DNA from: Catenuloplanes niger | GTDB lineage: Bacteria; Actinomycetota; Actinomycetes; Mycobacteriales; Micromonosporaceae | DNA: 64,000 nucleotides | NCBI RefSeq assembly: GCF_031458255.1 | Contig: NZ_JAVDYC010000001.1 | Span: forward strand, 8,356,501 to 8,420,500 | Direction of reading: 5' to 3' | Part shown: positions 32,842 through 40,697 of the stretch, piece after piece | Position numbering within the stretch: the stretch's first letter is position 1 | Layout of the letters: every line of letters begins with the position of its first letter | The notes under the pieces: model-generated | What the model was told of the DNA's origin: nothing | What the model saw: the letters and a program-made list of their open reading frames with translations, nothing else | Database searches by the model: none | Translations under genes and position numbers: made by a program

Positions 32842-33441
32842 CTAGCCGAGCGTGTGGCCGTGGCGTGCGGCGAGGCCGGCGAGTTCGGGCGTGCCGAACT
32901 CGTCGCGGAGTCGCGCGAACCGGGCCGGCTTGTCCGCGCCGAACCGGCCGATCGACGCGGCGAAGGACTCGGCGGAGTTGAAGACCGGCGGGGTCTTCTT
33001 GCTGTGGAACTTGTCCGCGTACATGACCAGCCGCTCCTCCGCGCTCTCCGCCAGGTAGTCGGCCGGCGGCAGCGGCAGCCGCTGGGCGAGGACGTCCGCG
33101 CGGGTGATCCCGACGCCGGTGTGGTGCGCGCAGATCCGGCACAGCGCGTCCGGCAGCCCCTCGGCGGCCAGCAGGTCCCGGCCGAGCAGGCCGTGCCGGA
33201 CGTACTCGCGACCGTCGATCCGCCCGTCCGCGTCGTAGAGCCGGTAGACGCCGATGTCGTGCAGCAGCGCACCGGCCCGCACCAGGTCACGATCCAGTCC
33301 GGCGCCACCGGGGCCGTCCAGCAGCTGCTCCGCGATCGCGCAGACTATCTCGCAGTGCGTCCACACCAGCGTGAACGCCTCCGGGCTCGGCGCATACCGT
33401 TCGTGCAGGTCCCGGATCTGCCGGTCACTCGGAATGATCAC
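32842..33441 (-). CDS. HD-domain metal-dependent phosphohydrolase
   Basis: 199 residues. The HD superfamily ligands are visible: His29 in FTLVWTHCEIVCAIAE, His61-Asp62 in GALLHDIGVYRLYD, and a later AHHTGVGITRADVL with further His and the final Asp in VMYADKFHSKK. Such proteins hydrolyse nucleotides or nucleotide signals; the exact substrate is unknown. It is upstream of, and likely translationally coupled to, the DUF4383 gene. That pairing suggests an envelope or stress signal rather than nucleotide salvage, but this is inference. Confidence 0.85.
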   Translation of the reverse strand: MIIPSDRQIRDLHERYAPSPEAFTLVWTHCEIVCAIAEQLLDGPGGAGLDRDLVRAGALLHDIGVYRLYDADGRIDGREYVRHGLLGRDLLAAEGLPDALCRICAHHTGVGITRADVLAQRLPLPPADYLAESAEERLVMYADKFHSKKTPPVFNSAESFAASIGRFGADKPARFARLRDEFGTPELAGLAARHGHTLG

Positions 33442-33520
33442 ACCTCATTGTCCCCGGGCCCGCCCGCCCCTCGATCGTCGGGAGCGGGCGGGGGGTGCCG
33501 GGACCACCGCGGAACCGGCA

Positions 33521-33588
33521 GGGAGGCCGCCCGCGGCCGACCGGTGCCCGCGGGAGCACCGGACGGTGACCCCGCCGGAAGCGGGAGA
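33521..33588 (-). repeat. Dispersed intergenic repeat, copy 3
   Basis: In reverse orientation: TCTCCCGCTTCCGGCGGGGT, then GTGCTCCCGCGGGCACCGGT, then CGGCCGCGGGCGGCCTCCCT. Strongest match to the copy at 40508 (the CTCCCGCGGGCACCGGTCGG block is identical). It lies between the HD gene promoter and the protease stop. Confidence 0.7.
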
Positions 33589-33605
33589 ACGGTGTGCTGC
33601 TCGTG

Positions 33606-34730
33606 CTATTCGCCGTCGATGCCGAAGATCGTGTACTCGAGCGCGTCCGCGTGCCGCGCGACCTGGTAGCAGCGGGCGGCCAGCTGCTGGCCGGACGTGC
33701 CGATCAGTGGCGTGAACGACTGGGTGACCACCTGCGGCACGCCGGTCCGCCCGGCCACCAGCGCGACCCGGCCGTATCCGGGACCGCCGGCCGTGCCGAG
33801 CAGCGTCTCCGGCGTGACCAGCGGTGAGACCGGGCCGACGTCGGCCTCCATGCCGCAGAGCGTGACGCCCTCGCTGAACGGGTCGGTGCTGTCGACCAGG
33901 AACACCTGCACCACGTGGCTGCGGCCACCGGGCAGCGGAACCGTCACGTCGAGGTGGTTGCCGTGCTCGGCCCAGCCGGCGCCGAGCCGCTCCGCGACCG
34001 CGGGGAACCGCTGCCGGAGCCGGCCGATCCGGCCGCCCAGGACGGCGGCGGGCGGCAGCCCACCGGCGTCGGCCGGGGGAGCGGGCAGCGCGGAGTCGGT
34101 GAGCAGCCACGCCTTGATCAGGTCGTCCAGGCCGATGTCGGACTCGCGGCCCTCCTCCAGGAAGTCGACCGCGCGCTGCAGCGTGACCGGGCGGCCCCAG
34201 CCGGCCACCAGCGGGTGCCCGCCGAGCGCGGCCCGCCACGCCGGGGCGTACGCGCCGACGTAGCAGGCCCCGAAGATCACCAGGCGGAGGCCGGCCGGGA
34301 CCGCGGCGGTGTCCACGTCCGACGGGGAGATCCGCACGCCGTCGCAGGCCTCGAGACTCCCGTCGGTGCCGCCGTGCGAGCTCCAGTAGACGCCGGCCGG
34401 TACGAGTCCGTCGAGCCCGCGCCCGGTGACCGCGTCCAGGAGGTCCTCGCGGGTCGCCTGCCGGTCCACGACCACGGTGTACCCGGCGCCGCGCAGCACC
34501 GCCACGTCGTCGTCGATCTCGGCCAGCTCCGCCGCCAACATGCCCGGGTCCTGGGTGCCGGCCGTCCGGTAGCCGAACAGGAACAGGAAGGCCTTGCCGT
34601 CGCCGATGCCGGCGGCGGTCGGCGGGTGCACCTCGCGCGCGGCCGGGTCGTCGCTCCGGGCGCCCGCGGTCCAGTGCTTCGGGCCCGGTTCCCGGTCCGC
34701 CCACGCCGCCGGGAGGAAGACCTCGCCCAT
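33606..34730 (-). CDS. Caspase/CHAT-like cysteine protease (clan CD)
   Basis: 374 residues. The caspase-like fold is visible in order: first strand KAFLFLFGYRT, helix and strand GYTVVVDRQATREDLLDAVT, the His motif GVYWSSHGGTDGSL (His119) and the Cys motif LRLVIFGACYVGAYAPAW (Cys156), followed by GGHPLVAGWGRPVT. The C-terminal 150 residues (HLDVTVPLPGGRSHVVQVFL onward) are a beta-rich domain I cannot name, perhaps for substrate or regulator binding. It starts by a one-base overlap (TGATG) with the stop of the CesT/YbjN-like chaperone gene upstream, so both proteins are made together. Prokaryotic caspase-like proteases of this kind are often parts of anti-phage or self-killing systems; here that is inference. 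Confidence 0.8.
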   Translation of the reverse strand: MGEVFLPAAWADREPGPKHWTAGARSDDPAAREVHPPTAAGIGDGKAFLFLFGYRTAGTQDPGMLAAELAEIDDDVAVLRGAGYTVVVDRQATREDLLDAVTGRGLDGLVPAGVYWSSHGGTDGSLEACDGVRISPSDVDTAAVPAGLRLVIFGACYVGAYAPAWRAALGGHPLVAGWGRPVTLQRAVDFLEEGRESDIGLDDLIKAWLLTDSALPAPPADAGGLPPAAVLGGRIGRLRQRFPAVAERLGAGWAEHGNHLDVTVPLPGGRSHVVQVFLVDSTDPFSEGVTLCGMEADVGPVSPLVTPETLLGTAGGPGYGRVALVAGRTGVPQVVTQSFTPLIGTSGQQLAARCYQVARHADALEYTIFGIDGE

Positions 34731-35119
34731 CAGAAGTCGTCCCGCTCGGCGTGCTGCTTCTCCAGCCCGTCCGCGGTCGCGGCCAGCGCGCGCAGCGGCA
34801 GCGCGAACTCGTCCGGGTCCAGCGTGGCCAGCGGCGCCTGATGGATCAGGAAGTAGTCACCGTCCGCGTCGACGGCGAGCGCGCCGATCGCGAACTCCGC
34901 GTTCTTGCGCAGCGCGGCCAGCGGCGACATCTCGTCCGCCCGGCAGACGAAGCTGCGGAACTCGGCCCAGTCCTGCTCGCAGTACGCGAACCGGGTGACC
35001 GACACCTGCTGCGAACGCCCCGACTCGTACTCCCAGACCAGGGCGAACCCGTTCTCCTCGTCGTTGACCAGCTGGTACGCGGTGCGCGCGTGCTCCTGGA
35101 GCTCGTGCCATGTCGGCAT
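34730..35119 (-). CDS. Small CesT/YbjN-type chaperone-like protein (TY-Chap class)
   Basis: 129 residues with the alpha/beta plan of type III secretion chaperones and YbjN: WHELQEHARTAYQLVNDEE, paired strands FALVWEYESGRSQQVSVTRF and DWAEFRSFVCRADEMSPLAAL, then EFAIGALAVDADGDYFLIHQ and a final helix ADGLEKQHAERDD. Chaperone-like proteins of this class accompany effector or protease genes in predicted bacterial immunity and toxin loci. It is upstream of, and translationally coupled to, the caspase-like protease, so it may keep it inactive or present its substrate. Confidence 0.75.
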   Translation of the reverse strand: MPTWHELQEHARTAYQLVNDEENGFALVWEYESGRSQQVSVTRFAYCEQDWAEFRSFVCRADEMSPLAALRKNAEFAIGALAVDADGDYFLIHQAPLATLDPDEFALPLRALAATADGLEKQHAERDDF

Positions 35120-35208
35120 GCTGATGATCCTGTCTGCGGCGATAAGAAACGGCGCAGCCTAACGCCTCCGGCATGACGAACGATCACTGAGGACGGTACG
35201 GCCGTCGC

Positions 35209-35673
35209 TCACCAGCCGGTCGTCCCCGGGCCGCCCTTGAACGGCCCGGCGATCTCCGCGGTGATCCAGCCGCCGTAGAAGTCGCCCTCCTGGGCCCGCA
35301 CCGGCTCGTCGTCGACCCGGCACTCGTCCACCCGGCTCGGGTAGAACGCGAGCGCGCCGGCCAGCTCCGCGTAGGCCGGCGACGGCTCCTCGTACGACCA
35401 CGCGGCCCGCGCCACCCGGTTACCCGGCGTCACCAGATCCCAGTAGGTCGCCACCCCCTTGAACTCGCAGAACGTCCGGTGGCCCGGATCCTCGTGCAGC
35501 AGCCCGTCGGTGACGTCGGCGCGCGGCACGTAGTAGACCGGCGGATGCGACGTCTCCAGCACCCGCCAGCAGTTCACACCGTCCGCCACCAGCACCCCGC
35601 CGTGCCGCACCACGACCCGTCGGGTGGTGCGCTCCAGGCGCGGCGGCCGCGGGTAGTCCCACACAGATTCCAT
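35209..35673 (-). CDS. DUF427 family protein
   Basis: 154 residues, start ATG 35673. Family marks: MESVWDYPRPPRLE at the N-terminus, VADGVNCWRVLETSHPPVYY, then DPGHRTFCEFKGVATYWDL and a C-terminal GDFYGGWITAEIAGPFKGGP. DUF427 proteins are small beta-barrels of unknown function, often next to nucleotidyltransferase or redox genes. It stands alone here, divergent from the MerR-methyltransferase gene. Confidence 0.9.
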   Translation of the reverse strand: MESVWDYPRPPRLERTTRRVVVRHGGVLVADGVNCWRVLETSHPPVYYVPRADVTDGLLHEDPGHRTFCEFKGVATYWDLVTPGNRVARAAWSYEEPSPAYAELAGALAFYPSRVDECRVDDEPVRAQEGDFYGGWITAEIAGPFKGGPGTTGW

Positions 35674-35775
35674 TTGCCCATTGTCCCCGCCGGCGGCCGG
35701 ACCGGCCGGATCTTCACGCGCCGGCCGGGGTACGGGCTTGTTCCTCACGTGGCGTCAGGGCACATAGTCGGAGGG

Positions 35776-36876
35776 GTGGAGGCGCATCTGACCGTGGGAC
35801 GGGTGGCCGGGCTGACCGGCGTGACCGTCCGGACGCTGCATCACTACGACGACATCGGCCTCGTGCGGCCGTCCGCGCGCACCGCGGCCGGGCACCGGGC
35901 GTACGCGGCCGCGGACCTGGCGCGGCTGCGCGAGGTGCTCGCGTACCGGCGGCTCGGCTTCGGGCTCCGGGAGATCGCGGACCTGGTCGACGCGCCGTCC
36001 GCCGACGCGATCGCGCGCCTGCACCGGCTGCGCGGCCTGCTGCTGGAACAGCGCGACCGCGCGGCCGCCATGGTCACCGCCATCGACCGGGAACTGGAGA
36101 CGCGAGTCATGGACACGACACCGCCGCACGCGACCGGCGCGCACCTGTACGAGAGCATCGGATCCGCCTACCCGGCGACGCGGCGCACCGAGCCGCGGAT
36201 CGCCGCGCGGGTCTGGGAGGCGCTCGGCGACGCGCGGACGGTGCTGAACGTCGGCGCCGGCACCGGCAACTACGAACCCACCGACCGCGACGTCACCGCG
36301 GTGGAGCCGTCGTCGGTCATGCGGGCCCAGCGCCGCCCGGACGCGGCGCCGTGCGTGGCCGCGGTCGCGGAGCACCTCCCGTTCGACGACCGGTCGTTCG
36401 ACGCCGCGATGGCGTTCAGCACGATCCACCACTGGGACGACCCGATCGCCGGCCTGCGCGAGATGCGCCGGGTGGCCCGCCGCGTGGTGGTGTTCACCCA
36501 CGACGCCGGCGAGTCCGCGTGGCGGCAGCGGTTCTGGCTCACCCGCGACTACCTGCCCGAGGTCGCCCGGCTGGTCGCCGGCCGTCCCTCGGTGCACCGG
36601 CTGGCCGACGCGATCGGCGCGCGCGTCTCACCGGTCCTCGTCCCGTGGGACTGCGCCGACGGCTTCTTCGAGGCCTACTGGCGCCGCCCGGAGGCCTACC
36701 TGGACCCCGCGGCGCGCCGCGCGGTCTCGGTGTGGACCCGGGTCGGACCGGAGGCCGAGCGGCGCGCGGTCGCCGCGCTCCGGGCGGACCTCGCCTCGGG
36801 CCGGTGGGCCGCCCGCCACCACGACCTGGCCGCGCTCGACGCGGCAGAGCTCGGCCTGCGCCTGCTCGTCGCCTGA
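35776..36876 (+). CDS. MerR regulator fused to a SAM-dependent methyltransferase
   Basis: About 366 residues in one uninterrupted frame. Residues 1-110 form a MerR helix-turn-helix and coiled coil (TVGRVAGLTGVTVRTLHHYD, then the dimerisation helix through DRELETRVMDTTPP). From about 115 a class I methyltransferase follows: LNVGAGTGNYEPTDRDVTAV (SAM motif I), EHLPFDDRSFDAAMAFSTIH and HHWDDPIAGLREMRRVARR. Normally these are separate proteins. The linker contains an ATG (TMDTTPP), so an internal start making a free methyltransferase is possible. The start could also be GTG 35794. A regulator that itself modifies its ligand or DNA is an attractive but unproven idea. Confidence 0.8.
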   Translation: MEAHLTVGRVAGLTGVTVRTLHHYDDIGLVRPSARTAAGHRAYAAADLARLREVLAYRRLGFGLREIADLVDAPSADAIARLHRLRGLLLEQRDRAAAMVTAIDRELETRVMDTTPPHATGAHLYESIGSAYPATRRTEPRIAARVWEALGDARTVLNVGAGTGNYEPTDRDVTAVEPSSVMRAQRRPDAAPCVAAVAEHLPFDDRSFDAAMAFSTIHHWDDPIAGLREMRRVARRVVVFTHDAGESAWRQRFWLTRDYLPEVARLVAGRPSVHRLADAIGARVSPVLVPWDCADGFFEAYWRRPEAYLDPAARRAVSVWTRVGPEAERRAVAALRADLASGRWAARHHDLAALDAAELGLRLLVA

Positions 36877-36923
36877 CCCCGGCGGCCGGTCAGCCGGCCG
36901 AAGCCGGTCAGCCGGCCGGGTGG

Positions 36924-37757
36924 TCAGCCGGCGGGGCGGGGCAGCACGATCGGGTTCGGGTGCGGCAGCAGGCGCAGCGCGGCCTCGGAGAGCGGGGTCA
37001 GCAGCTGCTCCAGGCGGTTGCTGCCGGCCGCGCCGAGGGTCTGCCACGGCCCGGCGGCCAGCGCGTCCGTCTGGCGTTCGACGGTGTCCCGGGCGGCGTA
37101 CGCGGTCTCGGTGGCCGCGCCCGACGCGAGCCAGCCGCGGGCGGTGAGGCGGGCGGCCGCGGCATCCCACTGCTCGTCGGTCCAGCCGCGGGCCGGTTGC
37201 AGCACCTCGCGGGAACTGTCCACGGACGCCCGCCAGGCCAGCGACTCCGCGCCGTCCAGGCCGGCGACCAGCAGCGCGGCCACGTGACCGTCGCCGCGGT
37301 GTTCGCGCAGCAGCGTCGCGCCGTGCCACACCGCGCCGAGCGGGTCCGCCGGCCAGGGCAGGTCGGCGTTCGCGGCGGCGAGCGGGCGACCGGCCGACGT
37401 GAGCTCCGAGGCGGCCCGGCGCAGCAGCTCCGCGGCCTCGGCGAGACCGGTGTCCGGCGCGAGGCCGGACAGCGTGGCGCGGGCGCCGTCGAGGCGTGCG
37501 GCCAGCGCGGCGGCCGGGGTCGCGCGGCCCCACACGTCGGGCAGCGCGCGCCGTACCATGGCCGGCGCGAAACCGAAGAAGGTCGCCTCCACCGGCCCGG
37601 CGCCGACCGCACCCAGCGGCGCGGCGCGGCCCGCGAAGTAACCGCGCCAGAACCCGCGCAGCCCGGCCGCCTCGAAGGCGGCGCGCGCGGCCGGCGCGAA
37701 GTACGTGACGGCGTGCACCGGTTCCAGCAGCGTCCACATCCGGCGAGCGATATCCAT
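36924..37757 (-). CDS. SCO6745-family (helix-turn-helix-like) protein
   Basis: 277 residues. N-terminal ARRMWTLLEPVHAVTYFAPA, then FFGFAPAMVRRALPDVWGRA and a long helical C-terminal half (WHGATLLREHRGDGHVAALL, with the conserved RGDGH). This matches the actinobacterial SCO6745 family, annotated as helix-turn-helix or DinB-like; real function unknown. ATG 37757 is followed by a normal Asp-Ile-Ala start. It is convergent with the MerR-methyltransferase gene across a gap with CCGGTCAGCCGGCC repeats. Confidence 0.82.
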   Translation of the reverse strand: MDIARRMWTLLEPVHAVTYFAPAARAAFEAAGLRGFWRGYFAGRAAPLGAVGAGPVEATFFGFAPAMVRRALPDVWGRATPAAALAARLDGARATLSGLAPDTGLAEAAELLRRAASELTSAGRPLAAANADLPWPADPLGAVWHGATLLREHRGDGHVAALLVAGLDGAESLAWRASVDSSREVLQPARGWTDEQWDAAAARLTARGWLASGAATETAYAARDTVERQTDALAAGPWQTLGAAGSNRLEQLLTPLSEAALRLLPHPNPIVLPRPAG

Positions 37758-37867
37758 CCCTGCATTTGGCCGGTACGGACGCCGAAAGTCAACAACGAGA
37801 TACGGGGAGTGACCGTCCGGCGGCGCCGCGATCAGCTCGGGAGCGCGGCGGGCCGGCCGGTGCGGGG

Positions 37868-38221
37868 TCAGGCGTGGTTCTTCGACGCGGCGCGGCGGCC
37901 GCGGGCGCCGAGCGGGATCTCGGCCGGGTCGACCGCCGCGGCCGTCAGGTTCTTGTAGGCGTAGCCGTGCGCGTCCAGCCACTCGACGGCGAGCAGCTCA
38001 CCGCGGGTGGCGGTGACGTCCGGGTCCTCGTCGTCCGCGGCCTCGACCAGGTAGCGGAACGTGAAGAACGGCCGGGCCACGTCGTACGCGAGGTAGCCCT
38101 CCGGCGTGTAGGTCGTGTTCAGGAAGTCGTGCTCGGCGGCGGACGCGCGCAGCTCCGCCCGCTGGGCGGCGCTCAGGTTGTCGAAGGCGCCACGCACGGT
38201 GACCCTGATCCCACGGCTCAT
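37868..38221 (-). CDS. DUF6204 family protein
   Basis: 117 residues. Pattern [49 protein letters not shown] and the C-terminal [17 protein letters not shown] of the DUF6204 family, a small alpha+beta domain of unknown function typical of Streptomyces and relatives. I start it at ATG 38221 (MSRGIRV), six codons inside the longest frame, because the family begins there. It is divergent from the thiamine-binding gene. Confidence 0.9.
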   Translation of the reverse strand: MSRGIRVTVRGAFDNLSAAQRAELRASAAEHDFLNTTYTPEGYLAYDVARPFFTFRYLVEAADDEDPDVTATRGELLAVEWLDAHGYAYKNLTAAAVDPAEIPLGARGRRAASKNHA

Positions 38222-38277
38222 GGCCGCGACGTTATCCATCCCCGCGCCGCCACCGCACCCGAATTATCGTGGTCGGC

Positions 38278-38577
38278 ATGTCTGTTCTCGTGGCTTTCAG
38301 CGTGACACCGCTCGGCGTGGGTGAGGCGGTCGGGGAGATCGTGGCGGAGGCGGTGCGCGTGGTGCGCGCGTCCGGCCTGCCGAACCGGACCGACGCCATG
38401 TTCACCACGGTCGAGGGCGAGTCGTGGGACGAGGTGATGGCGGTGGTCAAGGCGGCCGTCGAGGCGGTGCAGGCCCGCGCGCCGCGGACCTCGACCGTGA
38501 TCAAGGTCGACTGGCGGGACGGTGTCACCGGTGCGATGGACAGCAAGGTGACCACGATCGAACAGGCGCTCTCCTGA
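38278..38577 (+). CDS. MTH1187-family thiamine-binding protein
   Basis: 99 residues from ATG 38278: a ferredoxin-like fold of the MTH1187/YkoF type ([58 protein letters not shown]). Family members bind thiamine or HMP and are often beside thiamine-uptake genes; here no other thiamine gene is adjacent, so binding is assumed. I see no TPP riboswitch in the 56-bp leader. Confidence 0.82.
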   Translation: MSVLVAFSVTPLGVGEAVGEIVAEAVRVVRASGLPNRTDAMFTTVEGESWDEVMAVVKAAVEAVQARAPRTSTVIKVDWRDGVTGAMDSKVTTIEQALS

Positions 38578-38624
38578 CGACGGGGAGGGCGTAGGCTGGC
38601 CGGGTTGTCGGGAGGAGAACAGCG

Positions 38625-39830
38625 GTGAAGCAGGCGCAGCGGCTCAAGAGCGTCCGGTACGACATCCGCGGGCCGGTGCTGCGCCGCGCCCAGGAGCTGG
38701 AGGCCGCCGGCCACCGGATCCTGAAGCTGAACCTCGGCAACCCGGCGCCGTGGGGCATGAACACGCCCGATCCGATCATGGCGGACGTGGTGCAGAACCT
38801 CGGCGCGGCGCAGGGTTACAGCGACGCCCGTGGCATCTACTCCGCGCGGGTCGCGGTCGCGCAGTACTACCAGTCGCGCGGCGTGACCGAGGTGCAGCCG
38901 GACGACGTGATGCTCGGCAACGGCGTCTCCGAGCTGATCGTGATGACCATGCAGGCGCTGCTGGACACCGGCGACGAGGTGCTGGTGCCGAGCCCGGACT
39001 ACCCGCTGTGGACCGGCGCGGTGACGCTCTGCGGTGGGCGGCCGGTGCACTACCGGTGCGACGAGAGCCAGGGGTGGCTGCCGGACCTGGAGCACATGGC
39101 CGCGCAGATCACGCCGAACACGCGCGCCATGGTGATCATCAACCCGAACAACCCGACCGGTGCGGTCTACTCGCGCGAGGTGCTGCTCGGCATGCTGGAG
39201 CTGGCCCGCCGACACGGGCTGATGGTGCTCGCGGACGAGATCTACGACAAGATCATTTTCGACGGCGCGGTGCACCACACCGCGGCCGCGCTCGCCCCGG
39301 ACGTACCCGTGATCAGCATGGGTGGTCTGTCGAAGACCTATCGCGCCGCGGGTTTCCGGTCCGGCTGGCTCGCGATGAGCGGCTTCACCGCGCGGGACAC
39401 CGAGTACGTCGACGGGCTGCAACTGCTGGCCAACATGCGGCTCTGCCCGAACGTGCCGGCCCAGCACGCGGTGCAGACCGCGCTCGGCGGCTACCAGAGC
39501 ATCGAGCGGCTGATCGAGCCCGGCGGCCGCCTCTACGAGCAGCGCACGCACGCGTGGCGGAAGATCACCGCGATCCCCGGCGTCGACTGCGTGCGGCCGG
39601 ACGGCGCGCTCTACCTCTTCGCCCGGCTCGACCCGGCCGTGCACAAGATCCGCGACGACGAGCAGCTGATAATCGACCTGCTCGAACAGCAGCACCTGCT
39701 GCTCTCCCACGGCACCGGCTTCAACCTGGACACGCCGGACCACATCCGGATGGTCTTCCTCGCCCCGACCGACGTGCTCGACGACGCGGTCGGCCGGCTC
39801 GGCGCGTTCCTCTCCACGTACCACCAGTAG
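38625..39830 (+). CDS. Class I/II aminotransferase (AlaA-like)
   Basis: 401 residues from GTG 38625, preceded by GGAGGAG at 8 nt. PLP enzyme marks: LGNPAPWGMNTPD, YSDARGIYSAR, INPNNPTGAVYSREVL (PLP-binding Asn), ADEIYDKIIFD (Asp to pyridine N) and the Schiff-base Lys in MGGLSKTYRAAGFRSGWLA. Closest in style to the AlaA/AlaC alanine aminotransferase group, which converts pyruvate and glutamate to alanine and 2-oxoglutarate. Stand-alone gene with 48 bp to the previous stop, so possibly read with it. Confidence 0.92.
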   Translation: MKQAQRLKSVRYDIRGPVLRRAQELEAAGHRILKLNLGNPAPWGMNTPDPIMADVVQNLGAAQGYSDARGIYSARVAVAQYYQSRGVTEVQPDDVMLGNGVSELIVMTMQALLDTGDEVLVPSPDYPLWTGAVTLCGGRPVHYRCDESQGWLPDLEHMAAQITPNTRAMVIINPNNPTGAVYSREVLLGMLELARRHGLMVLADEIYDKIIFDGAVHHTAAALAPDVPVISMGGLSKTYRAAGFRSGWLAMSGFTARDTEYVDGLQLLANMRLCPNVPAQHAVQTALGGYQSIERLIEPGGRLYEQRTHAWRKITAIPGVDCVRPDGALYLFARLDPAVHKIRDDEQLIIDLLEQQHLLLSHGTGFNLDTPDHIRMVFLAPTDVLDDAVGRLGAFLSTYHQ

Positions 39831-39992
39831 GGGTTCAGCTCCGCTGGTGGCCGGCAGCTCCCGGCCGTCGTCCTCGATCGCCTCGTCGACCGTCCGCCGC
39901 GGCTCGTCCGCGGAGATGTCCACGGCCGGGAATCCAGCCCGCCGCACCGACATTTCTGGCTGGAACCGGCCACGAGGGGTAAGAAATGGGGC

Positions 39993-40502
39993 ATGTATGT
40001 GATTCGTGAGAAGTTCTTCTCCGTCGGCGACGACTTCGACGTGCTCGACGCGAACGGCGCCAAGGTCCTGCACGTCGACGGCAAGGTGCTCAGCCTGCGC
40101 GACAAGGTGGTGATCGAGGACCTCTCCGGCGAGGAGGTCGCCAGCGTCCACCGCCACCTGGTGTCGCTGCGGCCCACCTACGAGATCCGGATCGGCGGCG
40201 AGAAGGCGGCCGAGGTGAAGAAGAAGCTGTTCACCCCGTTCCGCGAGAAGTTCACCATCGACGTGCCCGGCCCCGACGACCTGGAGATGAAGGGTGACCT
40301 GCTCGACCACGAGTACGTCATCGAGCGTGGCGGCAGCCGCGTCGCCGAGGTCTCCAAGCGCTGGCTGACCATCCGCGACACCTACGCGGTCGAGGTCGCA
40401 CCGGGCGAGAACCCGCTGCTCGTGATCGGTGCGGTGCTCGCGCTGGACCTGGCGCTGGAGCGCGAGGAGAAGAAGGACAAGAAGAAGAACGACAAGGACT
40501 GA
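39993..40502 (+). CDS. LURP-one-related (tubby-like) family protein
   Basis: 169 residues that keep the Tubby/LURP-one twelve-stranded pattern: MYVIREKFFSVGDDFDVLD, KVLHVDGKVLSLRDKVVIED, SGEEVASVHRHLVSLRPTYE, YVIERGGSRVAEVSKRWLTI and a final hydrophobic helix NPLLVIGAVLALDLALE before a Lys-rich tail. Related to plant LOR proteins and phospholipid scramblases; in bacteria the role is unknown. It ends with a charged tail EREEKKDKKKNDKD. No signal peptide. Confidence 0.88.
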   Translation: MYVIREKFFSVGDDFDVLDANGAKVLHVDGKVLSLRDKVVIEDLSGEEVASVHRHLVSLRPTYEIRIGGEKAAEVKKKLFTPFREKFTIDVPGPDDLEMKGDLLDHEYVIERGGSRVAEVSKRWLTIRDTYAVEVAPGENPLLVIGAVLALDLALEREEKKDKKKNDKD

Positions 40503-40507
40503 GCGTG

Positions 40508-40575
40508 ACCCGCTCCCGGCGTGGCCGCGCCCCGCACGCTCCCGCGGGCACCGGTCGGCCGTGGCCGGCCTCCCT
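40508..40575 (+). repeat. Dispersed intergenic repeat, copy 4
   Basis: CCCGCTCCCGGCGTGGCCGC, then CCCGCACGCTCCCGCGGGCA, then CCGGTCGGCCGTGGCCGGCC and TCCCTG. It starts 5 bp past the LURP-one gene stop. Same family as copies at 16962, 19639 and 33521. Confidence 0.7.
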
Positions 40576-40697
40576 GTCTGATCCGAGGGTGATCACCACG
40601 AACCGGTGCGGGTGATCCCGGCGGTACGACTTTCGTCAGGGGTCGTCCGCGACGATCGCCAGGTGTTTCCGCATCCGTCGATCCATAGGTTCGACGG

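Noticed and set aside
38222-38277. TPP riboswitch before the thiamine-binding protein gene
   Set aside because: The 56-bp gap lacks the conserved CTGAGA and ACCTGA elements and is too short.
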